Assembly: GCA_949292945.1 (NCBI GenBank)
Contig: CASFAX010000004.1
Location: 1-64,000 of the forward strand
Source: an uncultured Bacillota bacterium
Lineage (GTDB): Bacteria > Bacillota > Clostridia > Peptostreptococcales > Anaerovoracaceae
Length of the DNA: 64,000 nucleotides
Direction: 5' to 3'
This document shows, in pieces, positions 17,235 to 26,368 of the stretch (its first letter is position 1; every line of letters begins with the position of its first letter). The position numbers were made by a program, and so were the translations under genes. The notes under the pieces were generated by a model. It was not told where the DNA came from. It did no database searches and worked only from the letters and a program-made list of their open reading frames with translations.

Positions 17235-17595
17235 GGGGATGTAAAGGTTTCGACGGGGGTGTAGAAGCCGGATAAGCGAGCCGTAGCTGCCAGGTCTACG
17301 TTAAAAATGGCACGTTTAAATATAAACGCTAAAAACAATACTAAACTCGCATTTGCTGCTTAATTAACGCAGCCCGCGTGTCAGCTCCGGTTTACCTGCA
17401 GGCCGGATGTCTGGCAACGACTATGCAGGAAAACTCTGCGGGAGTTCCCGGTACCGCAGAGGAACTACGGGATAGCAAGGGACAAAGCCTGCTGATGGGC
17501 GTTGCCCCGCGCGAATCATAAATCATCAGCTGCGCTCGGAGAAAATCCCGTGGAAATGCTTTCGGACAGGAGTTCGATTCTCCTCATCTCCACCA
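17235..17595 (+). ncRNA. ssrA: Transfer-messenger RNA (tmRNA)
   Basis: The gene starts GGGGATGTAAAGGTTTCGAC and ends GGAGTTCGATTCTCC...CATCTCCACCA; these are the tRNA-like ends, with CCA encoded. The internal tag frame resumes at GCT 17328 and reads AKNNTKLAFAA before TAA at 17361-17363. The hydrophobic LAFAA end is a typical degradation tag. It rescues stalled ribosomes together with SmpB, encoded just upstream. Confidence 0.97.
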
Positions 17596-17604
17596 GACAT
17601 CACA

Positions 17605-17645
17605 GGCGGTCGAACCCGTTTTCGGGTTCGGCCGCTTGCTTTTTG
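17605..17645 (+). terminator. ssrA terminator
   Basis: The stem GGCGGTCGAACCCG pairs with CGGGTTCGGCCGCT and is followed by TGCTTTTTG. Confidence 0.9.
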
Positions 17646-17671
17646 CGGTTTCTTATTCCAACGGATCTCAG

Positions 17672-17707
17672 GCGCCGGAGCTGTATTTGTCAGCCTCCGG
17701 CGCTTTT
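17672..17707 (+). terminator. Second intrinsic terminator downstream of ssrA
   Basis: GCGCCGGAG pairs with CTCCGGCGC and is followed by TTTT. It lies only about 30 bp after the first terminator. Confidence 0.75.
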
Positions 17708-17768
17708 GCCTCTCCGCTTCTTTTTCTACCCACTAAACTGTACCCACGCAACTTATCAAAACTGTCTA

Positions 17769-17797
17769 TTTCAACAAGTACATTTCAGGACTATAAT
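17769..17797 (+). promoter_or_regulatory. Candidate promoter of the ECF S component gene
   Basis: A weak -35 TTTCAA (17769-17774) and TATAAT (17792-17797) are separated by 17 bp, 97 bp before the start codon. No known riboswitch is recognisable in the leader. Confidence 0.5.
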
Positions 17798-17893
17798 GGC
17801 AGTATAGAAGCGCAGAAGAATAACGCAGAAGAAATAAAAACGTACAGAACAAAACGAAAAATACATAATACATATACCGGGAGATGACCTTAA

Positions 17894-18448
17894 ATGAAGA
17901 AACATGTTGAAAGATCCGGCGTTGCCACAATGGTGCTGACGGCTATGATGATGTGCATGGTTGTGGTTATGACCATGATTATAAGAATTCCTATTCCTGC
18001 GACCCAGGGGTACATACATCTGGGGGACTGCATGATATTTTTCTCGGTTCTTCTGCTGGGCTGGAAGTGGGGAGCCGTTGCGGCGGGGCTGGGTTCTGCC
18101 ATGGCGGACTTCTTTGCAGGATACATGCAGTATGTTCCCATCACGTTCATAGTCAAGGGCCTTATGGGTCTGATAATGGGGCTGGCCATGGAGTACGCGG
18201 TTAAAAAGAACCTGTCCAGGGGCGCAATGAAGGCTATGGAAATCATCTCCATGGTGGTTGCAGGTCTTGTCATGGTGGCGGGCTACTATGTTGCCGAGGG
18301 CATTCTCTACGGAAACTTCCTGACGCCGCTGGCATCGGTGCCGATGAACATTCTCCAGTTTGCGGTGGGAGTGATTCTCGCGACGGCTCTGTACACGGCT
18401 CTGGAGAAGACTCCTGCGGGCAAACAGTTTGCCTACCACATAGGATAG
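17894..18448 (+). CDS. ECF transporter S component (vitamin-uptake type)
   Basis: The 184-residue protein has five to six hydrophobic segments and the features of the PF07155/COG4720 S components: an N-terminal TMIIRIPIPATQGYIHLGD loop, then GWKWGAVAAGLGSAMADFF. Such proteins bind a vitamin or precursor (riboflavin, thiamine or hydroxymethylpyrimidine) with high affinity and dock on a shared energising module encoded elsewhere. The ligand cannot be read from the sequence. It has no transporter partners nearby. Confidence 0.82.
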   Translation: MKKHVERSGVATMVLTAMMMCMVVVMTMIIRIPIPATQGYIHLGDCMIFFSVLLLGWKWGAVAAGLGSAMADFFAGYMQYVPITFIVKGLMGLIMGLAMEYAVKKNLSRGAMKAMEIISMVVAGLVMVAGYYVAEGILYGNFLTPLASVPMNILQFAVGVILATALYTALEKTPAGKQFAYHIG

Positions 18449-18874
18449 GCAGGTTTTGTGGACAGGTTCTCGCGGCGTCTGATGCTCGGTGCTCGGAATC
18501 CGACAAAATGTGCAGACTCGGTAGCACAAAAATGCTATTAACTTGATAAATTTACAGAAAATCGGACTACAAACGGCCGAAGAAAGGCCTCTTGTGTAGT
18601 CCGATTTTTAGTATATGGAGCCGAATCCGAGCGGTTTCGTGCTACGATGTTTGTGAAATTGTGGTTAATCCGAGTACGCCGCCGATTTTACAGTTAGCCC
18701 GGCAGCTCGGCGGCGGCTCAGCAGCAGACTGAACGGGCTCGGACGGTCGCATATGAGCGTACTTACCGATGAAGCTCGGCTAGCCGCCCTGGCTTAGCGG
18801 CCGACTCCTGCCCTCGCCCGGCGTACCTCAGCTCAGCGGCCAGTGCCTTGATTTGCCTCCCGGTGCCCTGCGCC
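18449..18874. other. Gene-free segment
   Basis: A terminator (18558-18609) is followed by about 260 bp that is visibly more GC-rich than its surroundings and rich in GCTCGG/CGGC words. I see no gene, RNA or regular repeat in that part. Confidence 0.6.
18558..18609 (+). terminator. Strong hairpin terminator
   Basis: AAATCGGACTACAA pairs with TTGTGTAGTCCGATTT with one bulged base; an inner stem GGCC...GGCC extends it. T-runs on one side and A-runs on the other could let it act in both directions, between the ECF gene and the leftward MATE gene. Confidence 0.8.
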
Positions 18875-20257
18875 TTATGCTTCCGACTTTCTCATGAGCT
18901 TCTTAAACTCGATGGTGAACATGGTGCAGGTGGTGGCGACGGCTATGGCGTCGGCTACCGGTTCTGCCAGGAACACTGCGAAGACTTTGTCTGAGAAGAA
19001 GTGAGGCAGTATGTATATGAGGGGTATGAGCACTATTATCTTCCTGAATATGGCAAGGAAGGTGGAGACTTTTGCGTTGCCGAGGGCGATGAAGCTCTGC
19101 TGGCAGGCGTTCTGCGCTCCCATGAGGAATACTGAGGCCATGTATATTCTGAGAGCCCACACGGAAAGCTCCGTAAGTTCTGGAGCTGAGGTGAATATCA
19201 TGACCGGAAGGCGCGGCAGCAGCATGCAGACCGCCCACAGCAGGGTTGAATACGTCAGGCAGCATTTAAGGAGCAGGGTGAATCCCGCCTTTACACGGGG
19301 CATATTGCCGGCGCCGTAGTTGAAGCTGATAATAGGCTGGCCGCCCTGGGTGAGTCCCTGAAGGGGAAGCAGCGCAAACTGCATCACGCTGGACAGGATG
19401 GTCATAGCGCCTACGGCAATGTCGCCGCCATACTTTAAAAGGGACGAGTTGAAGCAGAGAACCAGCAGGCTTTCTGTCGACTGCATTATAAACGGAGCGA
19501 TGCCCAGCGCCAGACACGGAAAGAGAATGTGCCTGCGCACTCTAAGGTTTTCTTTCTTTATTCGAAGAACGGTGACATTTCCCGTGAGGAACCTGAAGGC
19601 CCACACGGCGCTTAAAGCCTGGGAAATTACCGTTGCAAGGGCTGCTCCCTGAACTCCCATGTCGAGTCCGAATATGAAAACGGGATCTAAGATGATATTC
19701 GTCACAGCGCCGATAATGACAGTGAACATGCTTATCTTTGAGAATCCCTGAGCTGATATGAATGAGTTAAGACCCAGGGTCAGCTGGACGAACACGGTGC
19801 CCAGGGCGTATATGGTCATGTAGCTTTCGGCGTAGTCTATGGTGTTTTCCGACGCGCCAAAGAGGTAAAGGAGTGGACGCCTGAAAACGAGCACTGCTGC
19901 GGTCAGAAGAATCGAGAGAAATACGAGAGCGGTAGTGCAGTTTCCGAGAATTTTCTCGGCGTGATCGTTGTCCCGTCTGCCCATGTATATGCTGGCCTTA
20001 GGCGCGCCGCCCATGCCTACCAGGTTTGCAAAGGCGGAAACTATCATTATGAGGGGAAAGCATACTCCAAGCCCGGTCAGAGCCATGGATCCGGTTTCCG
20101 GAATATGGCCTATGTACATTCTGTCTACCATGTTGTAAAGAGCGTTGACGATCTGGGAGGCTATGGCAGGAACTGCCAGAGTCATAAGAAGTTTTCCTAT
20201 GGGTTCTGCGCCAAGATCCGTCTCTCTTGTGGCTGTGAGTTTGTCTAATATCTTCAT
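18875..20257 (-). CDS. MATE-family multidrug/cation exporter
   Basis: The 460-residue membrane protein has twelve predicted helices in two six-helix halves. Segments match the family: PAIASQIVNALYNMVDRMYIGH at the N-terminus, GQGFSK-like AQGFSKISM, and GLTQGGQPIISFNYGAG opening the second half. It likely exports drugs or organic cations in exchange for Na+ or H+; the substrate is unknown. I chose the ATG at 20257 (MKILDKLTATRETDLG) because GGAGG lies upstream; the longer frame to 20308 adds a low-complexity Arg/His stretch. It is monocistronic and leftward. Confidence 0.9.
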   Translation of the reverse strand: MKILDKLTATRETDLGAEPIGKLLMTLAVPAIASQIVNALYNMVDRMYIGHIPETGSMALTGLGVCFPLIMIVSAFANLVGMGGAPKASIYMGRRDNDHAEKILGNCTTALVFLSILLTAAVLVFRRPLLYLFGASENTIDYAESYMTIYALGTVFVQLTLGLNSFISAQGFSKISMFTVIIGAVTNIILDPVFIFGLDMGVQGAALATVISQALSAVWAFRFLTGNVTVLRIKKENLRVRRHILFPCLALGIAPFIMQSTESLLVLCFNSSLLKYGGDIAVGAMTILSSVMQFALLPLQGLTQGGQPIISFNYGAGNMPRVKAGFTLLLKCCLTYSTLLWAVCMLLPRLPVMIFTSAPELTELSVWALRIYMASVFLMGAQNACQQSFIALGNAKVSTFLAIFRKIIVLIPLIYILPHFFSDKVFAVFLAEPVADAIAVATTCTMFTIEFKKLMRKSEA

Positions 20258-20394
20258 TTGTCCTCCGTGGCCGCCATGCCTTCGGCCCCTTAATCGGTGG
20301 CGCCGCAATCCGCAGGCTGAACCGATAAACTGAAACTGAGAAACTAAAAAAATAAAGGGGTACCGATCCGTAAAGTTTATCAGTACGGTCTATA

Positions 20395-20422
20395 ATTATA
20401 TCACTCCCTGCCTTTATGTCAA
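20395..20422 (-). promoter_or_regulatory. MATE gene promoter
   Basis: Read leftward, TTGACA (20417-20422) and TATAAT (20395-20400) are separated by 16 bp. Confidence 0.75.
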
Positions 20423-20424
20423 AC

Positions 20425-20446
20425 AAACCGTGAAATTGTACGGTTT
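20425..20446. promoter_or_regulatory. Candidate operator palindrome
   Basis: AAACCGT and ACGGTTT form a perfect 7 bp inverted repeat around an 8 bp centre, immediately upstream of the MATE -35. A second, imperfect ACCGAT/GTACGGT repeat lies at about 20360-20390, beyond the -10. The pair looks like binding sites for an unlinked repressor or activator. Confidence 0.5.
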
Positions 20447-20539
20447 CAGGCCTGTGTATCCACATAGCCCGAGGATACTTTGCTACACGAATACGGCTTA
20501 AAAAAGTAAAGTAACAGCGAAAAAATCTTAAAAAATATT

Positions 20540-20570
20540 TGACTAGGGGGGGGTAAAAAAACGTATAATG
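20540..20570 (+). promoter_or_regulatory. opp1 promoter with G8 and A7 tracts in the spacer
   Basis: TTGACT (20540-20545) and TATAAT (20565-20570) are separated by 19 bp made almost entirely of a run of eight G (20547-20554) and a run of seven A (20556-20562). The spacer is longer than the 17 bp optimum. Confidence 0.65.
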
Positions 20571-20638
20571 TACTAACACTTGCGTATTCAAAATATTTTG
20601 TTTTGAACCTGACAATTAAGAGAGAGGAGAAGGTTAAA

Positions 20639-22294
20639 ATGAAAAGCAAGAAACTATTAGCTCTTGCACTGTCAGCAGTTATGGTACTTTCCCTTGCTGC
20701 ATGCGGCGGTGACAAGGAAGGCGGCGAAGCCACCGGAACTAACTTCCCGGGAACTCCCGACGAAGACACCTACGTAGTAGACTTCAGAGCAGAACCTCCT
20801 GAGCTGAACAGCGTACTCACTACGGACGTAACATCCGGCAACGTGCTGAGACTGGTTATATCCGGACTTTACAGACTGGATAAGAACGATCAGCCGGTAC
20901 CTGACCTTGCAGAGGAAACTACTGTAAGTGAAGATGGACGCACCTACACCATGAAGCTGAGACAGGATTCCAAGTGGTCCAACGGAGAACCTGTAACAGC
21001 TCACGACTTCGTTTTCGCTTATCAGACCATCTGCGACCCTAAAACAGGTTCCCAGTATGCTTACATAGTATACGACAACCTGCTCAACGGAAACGAGGTT
21101 TATGAGGGAACCATGAGCCCTGATCAGCTTGGAGTTAAGGCTTTAGACGACTATACTCTCGAAGTTACATTCGAGAATCCTATTCCTTACGCAGAGCATC
21201 TTCTTTCATTCGCGTCCTACTATCCGCTGAATGAAAAGGCTTACAAGGAAATTGGAGCTGACGTTTACGGCGATGATCCTGATAAGATCGTAACCAACGG
21301 CGCTTACTCCATTTCCGAGTGGGTTCACGAAGACCACATCACCCTTACTGCCAACGAGGATTTCTACGATCCTGACAGATGCGCAGTTAAGAACGTAAAG
21401 TTCCTCATGCTGAAGGACTCCAATGCGAGAATGAACGCATTCCAGGGCGGCGAGGTTGACGTTGTTAACCTGACGGGAGATCAGATGGAACAGGCAAAGG
21501 AGCTTGGAATCCATACCGAAAGCTACGTTGATAACAGCGTATGGTACCTCCAGTATAACCTTCAGAAAACTGACAAGGGCCTTGACAATGTGAACATCAG
21601 AAAGGCTCTCATGTACGGAATAGACACTAAGGAACTCTGTGACAACATCTTAAAGGATGGTTCCGTACCTGCTACAGGATACGTTCCTACCTCCATCAAC
21701 GGCGGTAACGGCGAGCTCTACAGAGACTATGCCGGCGATATCATCGAACCTGACATCGAAGGAGCAAAGGAATATCTGGAGAAGGGTCTTGAAGAGACAG
21801 GCCTTTCCGTAGAAGACCTTAACGGAATCGCTATCCTTACGGACGACACCGACCAGGCTCGCAGAACTTGCCAGTTCCTCCAGGAACAGTGGAAGGCTAA
21901 CCTGGGGATCGAAGTTTCCATTAACCAGCAGCCGTTCAAGAACAGACTGGATGCTATGCAGTCCGGAGATTTTGATGTAGTTCTGGCAGGATGGGTTCCT
22001 GACTACAACGACCCTATGACTTACGTTGACATGTTCATGACCACCAACGGCAACAACTACGGTAAGTATTCCAACGAACAGTATGACAGTCTGCTGACTC
22101 AGGCCATGAAGGAAGGCGACTTCGATAAGAGAATCGCTCTCATCGCTGAAGCAGAGCAGCTGGGAGTAGTAGAGGACGCAGTAGTTGCTCCTATATACTT
22201 CCAGTCCACTTCATACGCCGTTTCCGATAAGGTTAAGAACATGACCAGAACAGGCTTCCAGGAATTCGACTTTACTGACGCTCTCGACAAGTAG
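20639..22294 (+). CDS. oppA: Oligopeptide ABC transporter substrate-binding lipoprotein (opp1)
   Basis: The product, about 551 residues, has a lipoprotein signal peptide (lipobox LAAC) and the extended SBP family 5 fold (PF00496), with LNSVLTTDVTSGNVLRLVISGLYR-like and GEPVTAHDFVFAYQ signatures. It captures peptides outside the cell for the permease and ATPases encoded downstream. I chose the ATG at 20639 because GAGAGGAGAAGG precedes it. A stem-loop with a T-run separates it from oppB, which would make the binding protein more abundant than the membrane parts. Nickel or dipeptide specificity cannot be excluded. Confidence 0.9.
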   Translation: MKSKKLLALALSAVMVLSLAACGGDKEGGEATGTNFPGTPDEDTYVVDFRAEPPELNSVLTTDVTSGNVLRLVISGLYRLDKNDQPVPDLAEETTVSEDGRTYTMKLRQDSKWSNGEPVTAHDFVFAYQTICDPKTGSQYAYIVYDNLLNGNEVYEGTMSPDQLGVKALDDYTLEVTFENPIPYAEHLLSFASYYPLNEKAYKEIGADVYGDDPDKIVTNGAYSISEWVHEDHITLTANEDFYDPDRCAVKNVKFLMLKDSNARMNAFQGGEVDVVNLTGDQMEQAKELGIHTESYVDNSVWYLQYNLQKTDKGLDNVNIRKALMYGIDTKELCDNILKDGSVPATGYVPTSINGGNGELYRDYAGDIIEPDIEGAKEYLEKGLEETGLSVEDLNGIAILTDDTDQARRTCQFLQEQWKANLGIEVSINQQPFKNRLDAMQSGDFDVVLAGWVPDYNDPMTYVDMFMTTNGNNYGKYSNEQYDSLLTQAMKEGDFDKRIALIAEAEQLGVVEDAVVAPIYFQSTSYAVSDKVKNMTRTGFQEFDFTDALDK

Positions 22295-22332
22295 ACGTCC
22301 CTTAAACATGCATAGTCTATGCAGTTCATATC

Positions 22333-22368
22333 AGCAGCAGTTTCGCTAAGGGCGGGACTGCTGCTTTT
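22333..22368 (+). terminator. Intercistronic partial terminator in opp1
   Basis: AGCAGCAGT pairs with ACTGCTGCT and is followed by TTTTG, between oppA and oppB. Confidence 0.7.
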
Positions 22369-22437
22369 GAGCCTTAATAAAAAGGGTTTTTGGCGCGGGA
22401 CAAAGCCTGAAACCTTAAAATAAGGAGTTGATATAAT

Positions 22438-23391
22438 TTGTCTAATCAGATCAAGTACATACTGAAACGAGTGGTAATTTCCATTATCACCATTTTAGTA
22501 CTGGTAGTAGTAACGTTTCTTCTGATGCAGCTTTTGCCGGGAGACCCGTTCATATCCGGAAAGGCTCTTCCTCCTGCAGTAGAAGAAGCGGTAAAGGCGA
22601 AGTACGGTCTGGATAAGTCGGTGCCTGAGCAGCTCATAATGTATCTCACCAATTTCGTGCAGGGAGATTTCGGCATTTCCATTCCTGACGGAAGGGCGGT
22701 ATCCGAGGTAATAGGGGAGGCATTCCCGATTTCGTTCGATTTAGGTATCAGAGCCCTCATATTCGCATTTATCATGGGAATCTTTCTCGGAGTTATCGCA
22801 GCAGTAAAGCGCGGAACCGCATGGGACAGCACTGCAATGTTCTTCGCCCTCATCGGCGTATCTGTTCCTTCCTTCATCATGGGATCCATACTCCAGTACT
22901 TTCTCGGACTTAAGCTCATGCAGGCTACGGGGGTGCAGCTCTTTGCCATAATAGGCTGGAACGGATTCAACAGCAAAATTCTGCCGGCCTTTGCCTTAGC
23001 CTTCGGCTCCATGGCTACCATAAGCAGACTTATGAGAACGAGCATGCTGGACGTTTTGAGCCAGGACTACATCAAGACCGCTAAATCCAAAGGTCTGAAC
23101 CAGAGGGAAATCGTGTGGAGACATTCCATCAAAAACGCCATCATGCCGGTAGTAACCGTAATGGGACCTCTGGTGGCGGCAGTCCTCACAGGAGCTTTCG
23201 TTATCGAGAACATATTCTCCATACCGGGACTGGGAAAATTCTTCGTTCAGGCCATACAGACGAGAAACTACACCATGATAGCGGGAACAACGGCCTTTTA
23301 CGGCGCGTTCCTCATCTTTGCAAACCTGGTGGTAGATATAATCTACGGATTCATCGATCCGAGAATAAAACTTACAGGAAGGAGGGAGTAA
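22438..23391 (+). CDS. oppB: Peptide ABC transporter permease OppB (opp1)
   Basis: The 317-residue inner-membrane permease has six hydrophobic segments, LMQLLPGDPF near residue 35 and the EAA-type loop DYIKTAKSKGLNQREIVWRHSIKNA near residue 220, which contacts the ATPases. It is half of the peptide channel with OppC. Translation starts at TTG 22438 with AAGGAG upstream, an uncommon but well-placed start. oppC follows 3 bp later. Confidence 0.92.
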   Translation: MSNQIKYILKRVVISIITILVLVVVTFLLMQLLPGDPFISGKALPPAVEEAVKAKYGLDKSVPEQLIMYLTNFVQGDFGISIPDGRAVSEVIGEAFPISFDLGIRALIFAFIMGIFLGVIAAVKRGTAWDSTAMFFALIGVSVPSFIMGSILQYFLGLKLMQATGVQLFAIIGWNGFNSKILPAFALAFGSMATISRLMRTSMLDVLSQDYIKTAKSKGLNQREIVWRHSIKNAIMPVVTVMGPLVAAVLTGAFVIENIFSIPGLGKFFVQAIQTRNYTMIAGTTAFYGAFLIFANLVVDIIYGFIDPRIKLTGRRE

Positions 23392-23394
23392 GCC

Positions 23395-24390
23395 ATGAAG
23401 AAAAAAGAAAAAGTTGTAATGGAAAAGCTGTCGGATGTGGCTTACGATATGAGCGTTCCTGTTCCTACCGAAATGTTCCGGGTTATCGGTACAGATGCGG
23501 GAAGCATGGAGGCCATAGCCAGACCTTCCATAAGTTTTACAAAAGATGCCTTTAACAGACTGAAAAAGAGCAAGGTGGCAATCGTATGTTCGCTGCTCCT
23601 TCTGATAATAATACTGGGAGCCATCTTCATCCCAATGTTCACCCCTTATTCCTATTCCGAGCAGAACACGGCTTTTTCCAATAAGCCTATGTTTTCAACC
23701 GACCCTGTAACGGGGAACTTCTACCTGTTCGGAACCGATGAAATGGGAAGAGACATATTCACCAGAGCCTGGTACGGAGCGAGAACATCCATGACGGTAG
23801 CTGTTTCCGTAGCCTTAATCGACTGTCTGGTGGGAGTTGTCTACGGAGGCATTTCCGGATACTTCGGAGGAAAAGTGGACACCGTGATGATGAGAATCCT
23901 TGAGATAATAAGCGGTATCCCGTACCTCATCATAGTAATTCTTCTCATGACCGTCATGAACCCGGGACTTACAACCATCATCGTTGCATACTCTCTGACG
24001 GGATGGACGGGAATGGCAAGGCTTGTCCGCGGACAGGTCATAAGCCTTAAGGAGCAGGAGTTTGTCATCGCAGCTCAGACCATGGGCGCCAGCTCGACGA
24101 GGATAATCAGCAGACATCTCGTTCCCAACATACTCAGCGTTATAATTGTAAACATAACCCTGGACATTCCGTCCGTAATATTTACAGAGGCCTTCCTCTC
24201 TCTTCTCGGACTGGGTATGCCTGCTCCTATGTCGTCTTGGGGCGTTATGGCAAACGACGGAATAAAGATGTTCCAGATGTATCCTACACAGCTGGCTGTA
24301 GCTGCTACATTTATCTGCATTACGATGCTTTCGTTTAACCTTTTGGGCGATCAGCTGAGAGACGCCTTTGACCCTAAACTCAGGAGGTAA
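23395..24390 (+). CDS. oppC: Peptide ABC transporter permease OppC (opp1)
   Basis: The 331-residue permease has an N-terminal cytoplasmic extension (about 1-60), six membrane segments, GTDEMGRDIFTRAWYGARTSM near residue 120 (the OppC family motif) and the EAA loop EFVIAAQTMGASSTRIISRH. It pairs with OppB to form the transport channel. It ends 4 bp before the oppD start. Confidence 0.92.
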   Translation: MKKKEKVVMEKLSDVAYDMSVPVPTEMFRVIGTDAGSMEAIARPSISFTKDAFNRLKKSKVAIVCSLLLLIIILGAIFIPMFTPYSYSEQNTAFSNKPMFSTDPVTGNFYLFGTDEMGRDIFTRAWYGARTSMTVAVSVALIDCLVGVVYGGISGYFGGKVDTVMMRILEIISGIPYLIIVILLMTVMNPGLTTIIVAYSLTGWTGMARLVRGQVISLKEQEFVIAAQTMGASSTRIISRHLVPNILSVIIVNITLDIPSVIFTEAFLSLLGLGMPAPMSSWGVMANDGIKMFQMYPTQLAVAATFICITMLSFNLLGDQLRDAFDPKLRR

Positions 24391-24394
24391 GGAA

Positions 24395-25396
24395 ATGGAA
24401 AAAGTACTTGAAATAAAAGACCTCCGGGTTTCCTTTGATACTTACGCCGGAGAGGTTCAGGCAGTTCGCGGCGTGGATCTTACGGTAAACAAAGGGGAGG
24501 TCGTTGCCATAGTAGGAGAGTCGGGATGCGGAAAGAGCGTAACCGCCCAGACCGTCATGAAGCTTAATCCGATGCCTCCTGCAAGGATAAAGACGGGAAG
24601 CATAGATCTCTGCGGCAGGGACATAGGCGCCGCTTCCGAGAAGGAGATGCAGGAGATAAGAGGGGAACTGGTTAGCATGATATTCCAGGATCCTATGACC
24701 TGCATGAATCCTACCATGAGGGTGGGAAGACAGCTTACCGAGACTCTGATAAAGAAGAAAAAGATAGAAAGGAAGGATGCCGAAGCGGAAGCTGTAAGGC
24801 TCCTGAAGATGGTGCAGATTCCCAACGCCGAGGAGAGAGCCAGACAGTATCCTCACGAGTATTCCGGAGGAATGAGACAGCGTGCCATGATAGCTATGGC
24901 TCTCGCATGCGGTCCGCAGCTTCTCATAGCCGACGAACCGACTACGGCTCTCGACGTTACGGTGCAGGCTCAGATAATGGAGCTTCTGGTGAGAATCAAG
25001 GAAGAAACCCAGACCGCCATAATCCTCATAACCCACGACCTGGGAGTAGTCGCAAACCTTGCCGACAGAGTGGCGGTAATGTATGCGGGAAAGGTAGTGG
25101 AAAAAGGCAGCGCCAGGGATATATTCTACAACACCCAGCACCCTTACACGAAAGCTCTTTTGAAGAGCCTTCCTACGGTGGACACGAAGAAGGACGAGAA
25201 GCTGACGTCCATTCCGGGAACGCCGCCAGACCTCTTTGCACCGCCTAAAGGCTGCGGATTTGCCAGCCGCTGCGAAAGCTGCATGAAGATATGCAAGGAG
25301 TATCAGCCGCCGATTTTTAAGGTTGGAGAAGGCCACGAGGCTTCATGCTGGAGACTGCACCCTGATTTTCCGGGTGAGAAAGGAGACGTGAAATAG
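24395..25396 (+). CDS. oppD: Peptide ABC transporter ATPase OppD (opp1)
   Basis: The 333-residue ATPase has Walker A GESGCGKSV, signature YSGGMRQRAMIA, Walker B LLIADEPTTALD and a C-terminal OppD/DppD extension with cysteines (CGFASRCESCMKIC) that typically binds an iron-sulfur cluster. I start at ATG 24395, directly after AGGAGG, rather than at an upstream in-frame ATG inside oppC. It energises peptide uptake as a heterodimer with OppF. Confidence 0.93.
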   Translation: MEKVLEIKDLRVSFDTYAGEVQAVRGVDLTVNKGEVVAIVGESGCGKSVTAQTVMKLNPMPPARIKTGSIDLCGRDIGAASEKEMQEIRGELVSMIFQDPMTCMNPTMRVGRQLTETLIKKKKIERKDAEAEAVRLLKMVQIPNAEERARQYPHEYSGGMRQRAMIAMALACGPQLLIADEPTTALDVTVQAQIMELLVRIKEETQTAIILITHDLGVVANLADRVAVMYAGKVVEKGSARDIFYNTQHPYTKALLKSLPTVDTKKDEKLTSIPGTPPDLFAPPKGCGFASRCESCMKICKEYQPPIFKVGEGHEASCWRLHPDFPGEKGDVK

Positions 25397-26368
25397 ATGG
25401 AAAGAGAAAAGCTCATAACCTTAGATCACGTATCCAAGCACTTCCACGTGGGAAAGGGACAGACTCTCGTTGCGGTAAACGATATATCCCTTGATATATA
25501 TAAAGGGGAAACCCTTGGAATCGTAGGAGAATCCGGATGCGGAAAATCCACCTTGGGCCGCGTCGTAATGGGAATATACGAGGCGACAAAGGGAACCATA
25601 ACCTTTGAGGGGAAAAAACTTTCACTGAAGCACGCAAAAGATAAAATGGAATACGCACGGAAGGCCCAGATAGTATTCCAGGATCCATACGCTTCGCTGA
25701 ATCCGAGAATGCTGGTTGGAAGCATAATTTCAGAAGGCATGGAAATCCACAACATGTACGATAAGGAAAAGCGTCAGGAAAGGGTTTATCAGCTTCTGGA
25801 GACCGTAGGTCTAAACCGTGAGCACGCAAACCGCTTTCCTCACGAGTTTTCAGGAGGACAGCGTCAGAGAATAGGAATCGCCAGAGCTCTTGCCGTAGAA
25901 CCTGAATTCATAGTGTGCGACGAGCCTATTTCAGCCCTCGACGTATCTATTCAGAGCCAGATTATAAATCTGCTGAAGGACCTTCAGAGGGATCACGGCT
26001 TCACCTACATGTTCATCGCCCACGATCTTAACATCGTAAAATACATTTCGGACAGAATCGCCGTAATGTACCTAGGCAATCTGGTGGAGCTTGCAGACAG
26101 CGAGGAGATTTACGCACATACCCTTCACCCTTACAGCCAGGCCCTTCTGGCATCGGTTCCGATTCCAGACCCTGACAGAGAGGCGGGAAAGGAAATGGTG
26201 GTTCTCAAGGGAGACGTTCCTAGCCCTATAAATCCTAAACCGGGATGTCCATTCGCAGGACGCTGCCCTTACGCCATGGAGAAGTGCCGTACAGAATCCC
26301 CTGAATTCAGGGAAGTAAGGCCTAACCACTTTGCAGCGTGCCACCTGGATTTAAAGCAGGCAGAGTAA
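25397..26368 (+). CDS. oppF: Peptide ABC transporter ATPase OppF (opp1)
   Basis: The 323-residue partner ATPase has Walker A GESGCGKST, signature FSGGQRQRIGIA, Walker B FIVCDEPISALD and a Cys-bearing C-terminal oligopeptide-transporter domain (CPFAGRCPYAMEKC). The start codon directly abuts the oppD stop, which implies coupled translation. It is the last gene of opp1, followed by a strong terminator. Confidence 0.93.
   Translation: MEREKLITLDHVSKHFHVGKGQTLVAVNDISLDIYKGETLGIVGESGCGKSTLGRVVMGIYEATKGTITFEGKKLSLKHAKDKMEYARKAQIVFQDPYASLNPRMLVGSIISEGMEIHNMYDKEKRQERVYQLLETVGLNREHANRFPHEFSGGQRQRIGIARALAVEPEFIVCDEPISALDVSIQSQIINLLKDLQRDHGFTYMFIAHDLNIVKYISDRIAVMYLGNLVELADSEEIYAHTLHPYSQALLASVPIPDPDREAGKEMVVLKGDVPSPINPKPGCPFAGRCPYAMEKCRTESPEFREVRPNHFAACHLDLKQAE

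Larger units (their letters stand above)
20258..20638. promoter_or_regulatory. Divergent control region between MATE gene and opp1
   Basis: No gene is seen in this 381 bp intergenic region. It holds a leftward promoter with a flanking palindrome for the MATE gene and a rightward promoter with long homopolymer tracts for opp1; both are listed separately. Confidence 0.7.

Noticed and set aside
17605..17635. GGTCGAAC in the ssrA terminator as a third copy of the dispersed repeat
   Set aside because: Only the eight-base word is shared; the ordered blocks and spacing are absent, and the stem is explained as a terminator.
18610..18874. Degenerate gene in the GC-rich patch
   Set aside because: No open frame of useful length and no recognisable protein motif on either strand; left as unexplained sequence.
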